Assembly (NCBI GenBank): GCA_944472135.2
Contig: OX235262.1
Location: 169,135,509 to 169,199,508, forward strand
Length of the DNA: 64,000 bases
Source: Trichobilharzia regenti
Taxonomy: Eukaryota; Platyhelminthes; Trematoda; Strigeidida; Schistosomatidae
Reading direction: 5' to 3'
The notes beneath the pieces were generated by a model. The model saw only the letters and a program-made list of their open reading frames with translations. It did not search any database and was not told where the DNA came from. The position numbers and the translations under genes are program-made. This document shows, piece by piece, positions 45,361 to 56,193 of the stretch (the first letter of the stretch is position 1; the number at the start of each line of letters is the position of its first letter).

Positions 45361-45985
45361 GTTTGATACAGGGTTGATATATGCCCATAGCTATTGAAGA
45401 TTGACAGTTTACGCTACTATGAATCTATTGAGATGCACTATGTTCTATCCATTCCCATAAGTGCGTTATTTACAATATAAGAGTTCACATCCGTATAAAA
45501 TTAAATACTTCCCAAGGTTAGGATTTAGGAACAGCTGTTGTTGCACTTTAATATATTTAGCATATATATATACATTAAAGTAAACATGTTGTTGTTAATT
45601 TATCCTAATATGCATCCAAAGATTTCTTTAAAACACATTCATGTCATTTAAAAATTATTAAGTGTTATATAAGTACGACTTGATTTACACCATATGCCAA
45701 TTCATTCCACACTGATGAATAGAGTTTTGAATTGTTTTTGATGAATATGGTGTTTTGAAATGTGATGAAAAATTGTGTTGCACACACACACGGAATATTG
45801 TTCATTAGCAGTAAATTTAGTTCCCTTGTTTATTTTAGTGTCATTATTACACTTTTTTGTATGTTATTGCTGTTTCTTCATTCTACATATACACACAGAA
45901 GATTTATGCAAAGTTTGTTTTGTGTCTGGTGTATAGATTCTAGAACTCACGTGGCTGATCTGTGAAATATAACAGGACAAACGCC
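45360..45985. other. No recognised feature
   Basis: AT-rich sequence with a short (AT)n at 45560-45571. Confidence 0.4.
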
Positions 45986-47150
45986 ATATAGAATGATACT
46001 TAATTAAAGTGAACAACTGTGGTTTTGATGTATTTGTATTTTTATGAACTGGATGGTTTATTGGCGAAGCTTTCATCGCCCTACTAGGCAAAGTCTTCAG
46101 CGCATACTTCAATTTGAATTGAAAAGAGCTTTTAGATTCCGCCATGAGTTTATTAGTCATCCCTCCTGGTGGGTGACGTTGAATGAAATTCGTTGTTTTG
46201 GTGTGTCTTCACACCCTCTAGTCCATCTTTATTTGAACTGATTATTTCTTTCACTTGAACTTGGACCATTTGTGTGTGAGACTATCTTCTTATCGATTGG
46301 TGAATTTTGACTATGTGTATGTGTCTATTGATTGACTATTCACTGGAATACCAGGTCAGGCTAATAGAAATTCTCTACCATTCTACACTGGTTGTTCCAG
46401 TCGAATTGATGTCCATGGTTTTCTGTATGTAGTGATATGAGGGAGTGGATGTGATGTCTTTTGACGACTTGTTTGTGATCATGGCTACGAATAAAAAGGG
46501 GACGTTCACTTTGGCCAATGTAATGTTTTTTCACAGTTGTTACAATTTATTTTGTAGATAATGTTGGTTTTATCTTCTGTCGTTGCTGAGTCCTTTGGTT
46601 GACATAGAGCCAGCTGAGTGAAATGATTTTGTTGGTTTGTGTGTAACATTAATTCCCAAAAGTTTTGATGAATCTTGCAATGATTTCTTTGATTTCCTTT
46701 ATATACGGTAGGGTGATTTTCTTTGTGCTTTCCTTGAAGGCTTTTTGTTTGATAGTTTGGCTTGGGGGTATATGTCTTTTGATGAAATTCCATGGATATC
46801 CATTCTTTTGGAGGACGTCCATGAGATATCTTTCTTCAATTTTCCTGAAGGTGGGAATGCTGCAATGAGTTCTTGCTGTCTTGAATAGTGTCTGTATGCA
46901 ATTTCTTTTGTGTGTTATTCAATTGTTTTCGTTGTAATTGAGTATTTGATCCGTGTGAGTTGATTTTCCATAAACCTGAGTGGCTAATTACCTTGTGGTT
47001 GTTCGCTTGTCTAAGACTTATTAAAATGGGATTTTGTTCTCAGATTCCTCTTCTCTTGTGAATTTTATGTTGTTGAAGACGTTGTTTATTAAGTTGTCAG
47101 TTTTATCCAACTAGTTTCGTTTGACTTTGGTTTCAATAAGTTCTTATTCA
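45985..47150 (-). pseudogene. PLE fragment l: RT C-terminus, linker, endonuclease (CNNC lineage)
   Basis: Minus-strand order: FTREEESENKIPF and YGKSTHTDQILNYNENN (RT end, near 47060-46930), KIEERYLMDVLQKNGYPWNF (linker), then the open frame 46793-46506 ending TNIIYKINCNNCEKTLHW, and a decayed endonuclease down to about 46200. The same lineage forms the palindrome arms at 30505-32135. A family F terminal repeat (47150-47235) lies immediately upstream of the truncated coding region. Confidence 0.75.
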
Positions 47151-47235
47151 GGATATACACTTGTAATATCCATTAATTTCAGCATACAATAACCACAGTA
47201 ATGACACATTAGAATTATGTCAGAATCTGTGCTGT
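47150..47235 (-). repeat. Family F arm at the 5' border of PLE l
   Basis: Matches 11785-11860: ttcaataagttcttattcag, atatccattaatttcagcat, acacattagaattatgtcag. It adjoins the RT fragment with no spacer. Confidence 0.65.
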
Positions 47236-47948
47236 GTAGAAGAAGTACAAGATGGAATAGTAGTCAGTTAGCTTTGATTACCATGTAGGATATGTACGTT
47301 CAGTAGGAAAATGACACAAAATGAGGTGAAATATCACAGTGATATGTGCGTGTGTATGTAAAGTCAATAAAAGTACAGGTCTTAGGGGTGAGTGTAGTCA
47401 GTAGTATGTGAAACAGTATGAATATCACGGAGAAATAAACTAACAAATGGGATAGACCAGAATTACGTAAACAGTGCAGTCTTGGCCGACTTGGTAGATA
47501 CTGGACAGTCAATAAAACCAGAACTGGCATTGTTGGTTATCTACCAAACTCTTGGTAATCCATCTAATGGAACTCAACTAAGTCTTCAGCTAGCAACAAA
47601 GGTTGTAACAATCAGTACCAGAAGACTTGGTGTCTGTGTACAGAAAAAGTATGTTGAACAGCCATGTTTATCTTGAATTACAATAAGGTCAACAGATCAT
47701 TCACAAATATTGACACTTTGAATTCTCACAGCATATTTCTCTTCTTCCCTTCCTTTCAGTGGAAAACGTTTGTCTAAGATCTTTTGTGACTTCATGAACA
47801 TTCTTATTGTATCTATTACCATAGGTTTACATGATGTTTTGAAATTTGTTATTATATTTACGTAGTCTTGTTCGTTCCACTTCACACACCAATGTCTAAA
47901 TTCACGCTTGAGACCTGTGCTTTTGTTGACTATATATATATATATATC
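47235..47948. other. No recognised gene; (TA)n at 47930-47948
   Basis: The frame 47966-47697 (minus, 89 codons; HWCVKWNEQDYVNIITNF) has no family that I can name. It ends at the LTR-like repeat and may be a remnant of an unidentified element. Confidence 0.35.
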
Positions 47949-48273
47949 TGTAACAACAGAAGTCAAGGGCCGGGCAACAGATCGTTTGTTAGGGAAATCA
48001 ACACGTATTTATATATTTTCATGTACATTATTATAGCATATTCAAGCAAACAAACACACTCTTCTGACTGGTTGTTTCTCACAGAAAGTTGACCTTGCAT
48101 CTCCTTGTGACTGTTACTTGAATGTCAGGTCATATATTTGTTAACTGTATCTCCCTACACAACGTCTGCTGGGATTGGTTGTTGAATCAGTCTTGTTCAT
48201 ATTTTCCCAAGGCCAATAGACATTGAAGTAAATTACTGTCTACCAATTTGGCTAGCAGCCTGCTCTCACCACA
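47949..48273 (+). repeat. Solo LTR-like repeat, copy 3
   Basis: tgtaacaacagaagtcaagg start and ctctcaccaca end, collinear with copies 1 and 2 and longest of the three (325 bp). Confidence 0.55.
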
Positions 48274-48364
48274 TATCATTGAATTATTTCATCTCATCCT
48301 ATCTCATGTTCTTATTCACCATATGTATTCTACGTGATACTTATCGTATTTCTGAAGGTCATCA

Positions 48365-48560
48365 TGCATGCTTAAGCAAGGGACAAAGACGATCCATCCA
48401 AAGCTGTGTTTTAGCACAGTGAACATAAAGTTGATTATATTATTACAGTATTCAAAGTCATTTGTCTCATTCTAACTAATCTTAATTTCGCTTTATGAAT
48501 TTGTCTTCTAGATAAGGCTGAGGCCATCGGAATCCATCTGAAGATACCAAACTTGTGAGT
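48365..48560 (+). pseudogene. PLE fragment m: endonuclease 3' end
   Basis: Plus-strand LSKGQRRSIQSCVLA, then decayed sequence and a last block (gctgaggccatcggaatcca) that matches the TAEEIGIHLKK end of PLE c. It is about 200 bases of 3' sequence only. Confidence 0.6.
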
Positions 48561-48897
48561 TCATAAGTAAATTGTTCAATCACTTCACTTACCTTGACTA
48601 CTGTTACGTGAATCTAAAAACCTGGCTAATTTGACCTCTCTATAAGCCTTTTAAAAATCAAAACTGTTCGGATTATTTAATGATTATTACTACTTTAGCT
48701 TTAAGTACAAGCCACATGAGTCCAGAGAATTTTATTTTTCTTCGATTGCTTGTTGCGTAATCAACATGAACACTCGCATAGTCCTTAATTACTCGTCATG
48801 TTTCCGGAGTTACGCATTATGCGATCAATACACTTGCTGTAACCTTTTCTACCCTTTAATTCTGTGTATTAATGTTCTTCTTCCATTTTATATTAAA

Positions 48898-50195
48898 GGT
48901 TTTTGTATTTCCCCATGAATGAAAAACAAAACGATATTTTACTGACGTTTCGCTATTTAATGCTAACAGCTTTGTCAGCTTATATATAACAACTTAATCA
49001 TCGTTCCTCAGCAAAGAGTCATTTTTGCGTTGTAAAATTGGCCAGAATACAGTTAACTCCAGAAGCACAATCAGATGTTGGTGAACTACCATTTCTAGAC
49101 TGCCTAGTTAGGAGAAGGGAAAACGGATATTTTAGTATACCAATATACAAAAAGAAAACCCACTACAACAAATATTTAGAATTCGGACTACGTGACACTC
49201 CATCAGCGCAATCAGTTGTTTTAAGTTTTCTTAGACTGCCACCATTTTTGAAAAAAGGATGAGAAATGAAAAGAAATAATCAAATATTACTGAGACTCTT
49301 AGGCAAAATAACTACATAAAGAACTTCATCAACAAAATCAACACTCAGACTGAATATGTTCGAAAAGGTATTCAGAAAACATGGACATCAACACTTGTCA
49401 TTTCATATAGACCGAAGACGTAAGACGATATCAGAAGAGCACTCAATAAGCTCGACATCAGAGTTTTCTTCAAAACATCAGACACACCGCGAAAAAACCT
49501 TGTCCATATAAAAGACCAGATCCCGAAAGATTCTCTATCTAATTGTGTTTATAAAAATAAAATGATTGGGATGTGATGTGATACACATTAGATAAACCTC
49601 GTGGGAAAACAAGATCATAAGAAGTGAACACCGTAGAGCATCTGTTTGACTAGCGAAAGATAAATCCCATTGAACTACAAAAGCTTGCGAAATTATCAAC
49701 CAGCCACAGGTTGAATACACGCGATAGAATCAGGCGACAAAATTAATTTTGACAATATTGAAATAATCCAGAAAAAGCATTTCAGAAATCACAAAGAACG
49801 TCGAAAATCAGAAGCACTTCACATTATGTAGAATCCAAATTTTCTGAATAGGAATGACTGACAAAGACAGAATCTGACCTGATTACAACAACCCCCTCCG
49901 CCATGAAATGACAATATCAACACGAATGTGACAAGTAATTTCATTATGTAAGCACATGATGTTTTTACAATTTTACACAAATCTAACAATCTGCATGTGG
50001 TTTTGTTACGTTTACCGATTAGCCGATTTGACAACGCAAAAATGACTCCATGCTGAGGAACGATGATTCAATTGTTATATAATAGCTAAAAGTTTGTAAA
50101 TTCTTGTTTTATGTAACTACTCTGACAGAGCTGTTACGAAACGTAAGTAAAAACAGTAATATTGTTTTGTTTTTCATTCATCGAGAAATACAAGA
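48898..50195 (+). mobile_element. PLE n with inverted terminal repeats
   Basis: Terminal repeats 48898-49037 and 50028-50195 are inverted (plus strand left: tttgcgttgtaaaattggcc end, right: gccgatttgacaacgcaaaa start). Between them are an RT C-terminal frame (49038-49262), decayed linker (RKTISEEHSI, HREKTL near 49410-49500) and an endonuclease remnant (LIVFIKIK, SEHRRASV near 49540-49650). It is 5' truncated within the RT. Inverted ends around a truncated PLE fit the terminal repeat arrangement known for this class. Confidence 0.75.
49038..49262 (+). pseudogene. PLE n RT C-terminal frame
   Basis: 74 codons: LTPEAQSDVGELPFLDCLVR, SIPIYKKKTHYNKYLEFGL, APSAQS-like end (residues about 5-60). 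The LPFLDCLV..R and IY.K.TH...YL blocks are the PLE thumb region. The frame starts exactly at the inner edge of the left terminal repeat. Confidence 0.75.
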
Positions 50196-50353
50196 GCCTT
50201 TATTATAATTCATATCATATACCCAATGCCTAGATTTTCTCATACTGTTAGGAGTGAACTTGGTTTGGACATATATAAATTTTCTTTTATAATTATTGCC
50301 CACTTGACATGCTGATATCGACTAATTATTTTTAGTAGACATACCGCCACCTG

Positions 50354-51298
50354 TTAACATATGTGTAAAACTTGGGCACTATGGTAGTAGGCAATTCCAT
50401 ATTAGTTTGTTTATTGAATGTATCACACAGTGAAACAGTATTATTTACTGGATGACGTTTCGAACAAAATTTATTGTTCATAATCATATCAGTTGTAATC
50501 ACACGACTTTGAAAGTTGAGTTTTATAGTTTTCTTTGTTCTCTCCTACTTGTCGTAGGGGGAGTAGAGTTTTCCAGATATCTGCCTAAACAGGTGATGAA
50601 TCATTCTTATTACATGTATTTTCAGTTGATTCGATAAAAAAAGTTTTCATTATCAGTCTCTTCCTCCACCCTGTGACATCAGATTTTCAAACTGTCATCC
50701 TATCCCATCCTATTGTATGGTTGTGTGTAATTGCATGTAGTGAGTGCTATAGCTGAACTTTTCTCTAGATCTCTTATCTTATTCGGGTTCACCAGTCTAG
50801 ATTTTGCTGTTAGGATTTATGTTCGGCTAGTCTGACTGACTGAACCCGTTCTACTAGTTTGAGTTGTTTATTTGACATGACAATCATTGCAGGCAGGGTA
50901 TTTGATAAACTAAATTGTTTTGTTTTAAAGGCTCCACAGGATTGATCCTTTAACCGACAAAGCTTGTTTCTAATTGAGTTTGTGGTTGGTTTGAATGCCA
51001 GCCACTTTTATACCTGGCTTGTTAGGAATTCTGCGTAAAGTGCTTTCCGAGGTTCCTTTCTTGTTTGGAATTACTACTGATGATTTAGATTTCTTATTGT
51101 TGGTGCCGCCATTAATATTATTATTATCATTATTATTGTTATCATCATTATTACTATTATTATCACTATCGCTACTATCACTATTTATTTTAATTTTACA
51201 TATTCCCTGGCTAATTTATCCGGGTAATTATTAAGTTTCATCCAGTAAATAATACTGTTTCACTGTGTGATACATCTAATAAACAAACTATTATGGAA
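50354..51298 (-). mobile_element. PLE o: CNDC lineage, 945-bp insertion with 13-bp target duplication
   Basis: Flanked by ataccgccacctg at 50341-50353 and 51299-51311. Inverted ends 50396-50452 and 51240-51296. The minus strand reads NNYPDKLAREYVKL (linker) near 51235-51190, an AAT/GAT-rich low-complexity run (51115-51185, translated as N/D/S repeats), RRIPNKPGIKV near 51030, YPACNDCHV near 50890, QTSRT, SRLVNPNK and the endonuclease end near 50560. Coding is broken by many stops, but the borders are sharp. Confidence 0.85.
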
Positions 51299-51482
51299 AT
51301 ACCGCCACCTGACTAATAAAAATTCTTAGAGTAGAGTCAGAGATGAGGGCTTAATCAAAAATTGAATATTTCTCCTCTCAATCCTTAGGTTTTCTTAAAC
51401 TGACAACTATTCTACATTGCGCTTACTTTAAAATACACCTTATGGTATGAATGTGATTTAATTCTACTGTCTTTTTAATTCT

Positions 51483-51720
51483 GGGAAGTCTGTAGCACAG
51501 TGGTAGAATGCTCGTCAACAACGCAGGTGGACCAGGATTCAATCCCCGGCCACCGACTCACTCCTTCACCTTGCTAAGGCAGTGATAAGAGCAATAAAGA
51601 CGGAAGGTTGGGCATGAGGCTAGCAACCCCATCCCGTAAAAATAAACACCACTGTTATCGAAACTTCAAGCCTCTTGGTTGAAGCCGTATGTTCTTTTGG
51701 GAGCTTACAGAAATAAAAAA
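51483..51720 (+). mobile_element. SINE-C copy 1 (tRNA-derived, RTE-like tail)
   Basis: tRNA-like head with A box tagcacagtggtagaatgct and B box ggattcaatcccc. The body (cactccttcaccttgctaag, gcaataaagacggaag, cccgtaaaaataa) is shared with 59930-60075. The 3' end cttggttgaagccgtatgtt and cttttgggagc resembles the RTE tail (gaagccctatgttcctctag), suggesting mobilisation by the RTE family. Confidence 0.65.
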
Positions 51721-51820
51721 GCATTGTATGCTGAAATTAATCGATACTATAACTGTAGATCTTGAATATGAATTTATTGAAACCGCAATTGCTCGTTCCG
51801 AATAGTTTTTGATCCAGTTA
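51715..51820 (+). repeat. Family F single arm
   Basis: gcattgtatgctgaaattaa, aatatgaatttattgaaacc, gcaattgctcgttccgaata; matches 11985-12070. Confidence 0.55.
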
Positions 51821-51861
51821 CTGAAAATCCCTATTATTGTCTCAACGTACAATTATTATTA

Positions 51862-52615
51862 TTTCCTTTAATTCCTAGAGGAACATAGGGCTTCAGCCGC
51901 ATGTCTGCATTGCATTCGGTTCCCCGCCAACGTTTGCACTTGGGACCAAGTTAGCCCACATTTTTTTCATCTCCTCTTCACATGAACTTCTCTAAATCAA
52001 AATTGGATGACCAACTCGCCGCTTCTCTTTTAGGTTTCACTCGAAGGCTTGTCTAGTGATATCACTTGACGGTTTCCTCAGAGTATGGCCAATCCATCTC
52101 CATTTCTTCCTGCCTATTTGTTGCACAATCGGTTCCTGGTTGGTTCACTCCCAAAGATCCCTGTTGCTGATCTTTTCTGGCCAGTCATCTGATCTTGAGT
52201 ATTGAGCGAAGACAACTGTTAATGAAGGCCTGTAGTTTGTTTGAGATGCTCTTTATGACGCCCAGTGCAAGTCTCTGATCCGTATAGTAGCACTGACTGA
52301 GTTCACATTGGAGTTGAAAATCCGGATCTTATTTTTAATGCTGAGTGCTGTTGACCTCCACACAGACTTAAGAGTAACGAAAGCTTTTCTTGCTTTTCCG
52401 ATTCTTGCTTTTATGTCCTCGTCAGCTCCATCTGTAGTTGAAACGATACTTCTCAGGTCTGTAGGTAAATGAGGTTGTTTTTTTCAGGTTCAACCCATTT
52501 ATTCTGATTGTTGTCTGTTGTTGTTGCTGTTGGCCAGGAATCTTCATCACCTCCGTTTTATCTATGTTTACCTGAAGTCCTTCCTATCCTTGATGTTTCT
52601 TCTGCCAACTCCGCG
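51862..52615 (-). pseudogene. RTE (SR2-type) LINE 3' part, minus strand
   Basis: Tail at 51865-51900 (plus strand: ttaattcctagaggaacat). It continues through the C-terminal region (gatcttgagtattgagcgaa, tctctgatccgtatagtagc) to the LGSI block near 52440 and the motif after RT motif C near 52590. It looks younger than 20985-22630 but is truncated. Confidence 0.8.
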
Positions 52616-52619
52616 TACA

Positions 52620-53430
52620 AATAATTTACTAATTCACATGTTAGTACCATCAGATTCTTCAGAATACAGACTATCTACCTCCTAATTCACAATCACATGC
52701 TGTCATTTTCTTGAGGAATTTTCTATTCAAAATAAGTGTTGATTAAAAAACAAAAAGATGGAAATGATACTGATTAATAAATCTTAGTGATGCCTTTATC
52801 AAAGTCCTTCATTTCTAGTCTAAGAAGTTTAGCATGACTTTCATAAATTGTTTTGAAATTTAGACTGAATTTACTATTAACTCATCAAAGTTGAAATTAT
52901 ATTTCAAAGAAATATAGATTATTTCGTCATCTTACTGGTCACGTCATCAGACTTTCGGCGATTGATCATATTCCTCTCTGAGTATTGAATACCAGCAAAA
53001 ACATCGAAGGTATTTCATTCATGAGTATATATCATATTGACTAATCAATGCAAAAGAATTGTTTCAATAAAACTATGAAGTAAAAAAGACGGCAGTGTTT
53101 AATTTTAATAATTCAGCTGGTATCTTTTGAGAAAATGTGTTAACAGGCATTAGGGAAATCTTTTTCAATGTTAGACTGTAAGCACTGTAGATAATGCTTC
53201 ACTGATCCCTGCAACCGCCCGAAATACATGTGACATATAGCCTGGAGGGTGGAAAACAGCCTATGCTCTATACTGCATAACTGGCTTGAAATACCTTGAG
53301 TTATGTGCAGTCATAAAATGCTCTAATGACAGCAAAAACACTGTTGCCTGAGGCAAAATGTATATTACCATATAATGATAACATAAAAAGGTTGAAATTT
53401 CCTCAACAATCTTGTCAAACAGACAAGAAG
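52620..53430. other. No recognised feature
   Basis: Only faint words shared with 42370-42490 near 53270-53350 (cataaaatgctctaatgaca), possibly the 5' part of family E. Confidence 0.4.
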
Positions 53431-53439
53431 AGCTTACAA

Positions 53440-53640
53440 CTATAAAACCAGTACTGCCGGATAGAATTCAACTAAAAGAAGTATCTTAGATTCAAGGAGA
53501 ATATTCCCAACACTGTGAGATCAAAACACTCTTCACAAGAATCACTCACCGAAAATTCTCAGAAACAGTCCATCGTCAGAACTGCCTTCACTTACTCAAA
53601 CAAAATCGTTGTTGGAAAACAACATGTTTTCAGTATCACC
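53440..53640 (+). repeat. Repeat family E, copy 3 (partial)
   Basis: aagaagtatcttagattcaa, gagaatattcccaacactg, cacaagaatcactcaccga, cttcacttactcaaacaaaa. Confidence 0.55.
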
Positions 53641-54500
53641 ACATAATCGCCAAGAGAATAATAATAATTTTGCTTTTATTCCAGAAACAGTACTAGAAGT
53701 ACAGTCCGGAATTTTCAGCACATATCTACAATATTGCATCTAATTTTATCGCACATTTAAAAGGAGTATTACGAGAAAATATTTAAAAAATGCAAAAACC
53801 AAAAGGAAACACAAAAGATAACAAAAAAATGCAAATAAAAATACCAAGTAGAAAGGAAGATAATGAATAATAATAATAATGAATAGTATTTCAGTATTTG
53901 GTAGTGGAAACTATGATATGTGTATGCGTGGTGAAAAGTAACAGCTTTAATCATACTAGAAGTTATGAAATGTAATTAAGAATGTTTATAGCCAAGATGA
54001 TCAGGTAATTTTGATTGAACAACACTAAACAATCATAAAAAACATTTCAAGTTGTTTTTTATTGTCAGCACTAATGCGGTGTTTGTTGTGGTAGTGTGAG
54101 TAATCATGAATAATACAAAACATTTTTAAGATGGTGATAATGGCGTTCACAGCCAAGACTGTCAGTTAATATTGCTGAATAAAAACAACCACAAAACTAA
54201 TATTACATGAAGTTAATGACAGGACAGTTTCGTAATACTCATAGTGATAGTATAGTCGGAACCAGTAGATACACAAAAGAGGGAATAGAGTAAAGTACAA
54301 AAACGTAAGCCAATGTTAATAATTTTCGTAGCTAAGTATGTTTAAGAAGGTGTTCACTATAGAATACAAATAAGAGAGCCAAAATTATGTTATTAAAAAC
54401 AAAGAAAGTCATAGGTTTCGCGCTTAACATTGTCTCTGTCACTTAGAACATGGGCTGGGCAAATATGGTATCGTTGAGTTCCTATACTTGGTTGTACGAG
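53640..54500. other. No gene; AT-rich with old tail-like scrap at 53670-53720
   Basis: The frame 53954-53769 (minus) is low complexity. A cttttattccagaaacagta block resembles the SINE-A tail region. Confidence 0.4.
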
Positions 54501-54906
54501 CATATATTATTTTGAACTGATTTCTGGTTCTACCTGATGAGATGCAAGGAGAGAGTTGGGAAAAGGGGGGGTGTTGGGGTCAGAGAGTATGGTTTTAGAC
54601 CATTTTTCGCATGTATTCAGATGCTTATCCACTAATGTAGTGACGAGCTGACTGAGTTTTACACCGCTAGTCCTACTAACTACCTTCAACATCCTTCTCA
54701 GGATGGTATATCCTTTTTCAGTAACCCAGGAAAGACTAACGGGGAGCAGTAAAGTAGAATAGGTAGGATACGAGAGTTGACAAATTGTGTAAGCAGAGGT
54801 TGAGGGACTCCAGTTAGTCTGAGTTTCTTAATGTAGTAGGTTAGACGAAACACTTTCTTGGAAATCATTTGGATATGAGATGACCAAGTAAGGTCGGAAG
54901 ATAGAA

Positions 54907-56193
54907 CTAGGTATTTTGCATTAGACTTTGTTTCAATTTTAGTCCCCTCAAGCTACAGGCATCATGAGTGCTTACTAGTGTTTGTAGATCTCGTTTATGC
55001 CTAAAGGAGAAGTCGACAGTCTGGCATTTTGAGGGATTCAGCATGAGGCCATTTAGTTTAGACCACTGACTGATGTCCGACAGGAAGCTATTTAATTTGA
55101 AGCAGTCTGACTGAGACTTAACGGGAAGCGAAACAGTCAGGTCATCTGCATATTTGACGAAGTTGATTTCGTCTGAGAGAGGTAAGTCATGTAAGAAGAA
55201 GGAAAAGAGAAACGGCGAGAGAACAGCACCCTGAGGAACACCAGCTTCAGTAAGCAAAGGAGAGGAAGCTACACCATTATATACCGTGTACTGCATCCTA
55301 TTGGAGAAGTAAGAGTGCAGCCAGTTGATAGCCCAGGACTCAGTTTGTGTAAGGCTAAGCTTGTTTAACAAAAGGCCTCTAGGTACAGAGTCAAAAGCAG
55401 ATGTGTAATCAAGGAAAGTACAACGGACATACTTGGCCCCTTTGTCTAAGGAGGATACAATGTTGTGATGAAACACAGCAGCAGCATCCAAAGTACTTCT
55501 ACCCTGTTTGTAAGCAAACTGCTTTGGATCATTTGAGAAGCTTAGGGAGGGAATGAGTTTTTGTAACAGTAATTTCTCCATCAGTTTCAAAAAAGGAGAG
55601 GTAATGGCAATTGGTCTAAACTTAACACTATCTCCAGAACCAGACTTGGGTACAGGGATGATTTTAATATCTTTCCACAGAGAAGGTACATTATTATTAG
55701 AAAAAGAAGTATTGAAAATGCTTGTAAGTGGGTTACTTAAAATATCAGCACATTTCTTTAGAACAATGGCAGGGCCTAGACTCTGGGAAGGTTTAAGAGA
55801 TTTCAAACATTTAAGAACATCAGAAGTATTGAAACTATGAAAGTCACTGGTCGTGTTATTAGTTAAATTGAAGGCAGAAGGGACATTTGGAGGGCGGATG
55901 AAAGATCTATTGAGAGTATTTACATCAATAGAAGAGGCAAAATTATTATGCTTACCACAACCAGTAATTTCTCTAAAAAGCTTCCATATGTTTTCTGAGG
56001 TTTTACAAGATAGTATTGTTTGATTATAAATGTTGTTTAGTCTCTTGATTTCAGATTTAATTTGGGTGTTTATCTTCTTAAGACCAGATTTATTCTTTGT
56101 CTTGTACAGCTTCTCTTTTTCTCTACGAAGTTTTTTGAGATGAGGGGAAGAAAACGATCCATTCTTTTGAAAATTATCTGTTTTGGACAGCAT
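54907..56193 (-). CDS. CR1-clade reverse transcriptase, open 428-codon frame
   Basis: The longest open frame in the window. RT motifs: FRPIAIT (192-198), QFAYKQGRST (225-234), motif A TFLDYTSAFDSVPR (259-272), motif B GVPQGAVLSPFLFS (318-331), motif C with intact YADD (348-351), then LNGLMLNPSKC. Residues 1-60 are lysine-rich spacer following the endonuclease. The RT core is complete and unbroken; the frame ends in the thumb region and continues in another frame to 54507. The upstream endonuclease is frameshifted, so the full ORF2 product is not made from this copy. The first Met is simply the first in the open stretch. Confidence 0.8.
   Translation of the reverse strand: MLSKTDNFQKNGSFSSPHLKKLRREKEKLYKTKNKSGLKKINTQIKSEIKRLNNIYNQTILSCKTSENIWKLFREITGCGKHNNFASSIDVNTLNRSFIRPPNVPSAFNLTNNTTSDFHSFNTSDVLKCLKSLKPSQSLGPAIVLKKCADILSNPLTSIFNTSFSNNNVPSLWKDIKIIPVPKSGSGDSVKFRPIAITSPFLKLMEKLLLQKLIPSLSFSNDPKQFAYKQGRSTLDAAAVFHHNIVSSLDKGAKYVRCTFLDYTSAFDSVPRGLLLNKLSLTQTESWAINWLHSYFSNRMQYTVYNGVASSPLLTEAGVPQGAVLSPFLFSFFLHDLPLSDEINFVKYADDLTVSLPVKSQSDCFKLNSFLSDISQWSKLNGLMLNPSKCQTVDFSFRHKRDLQTLVSTHDACSLRGLKLKQSLMQNT

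Noticed and set aside
47697..47966. 89-codon minus-strand frame as an LTR-element protein beside the LTR-like repeat
   Set aside because: No recognisable gag, protease, RT or integrase motif; orientation is opposite to the LTR-like repeat.
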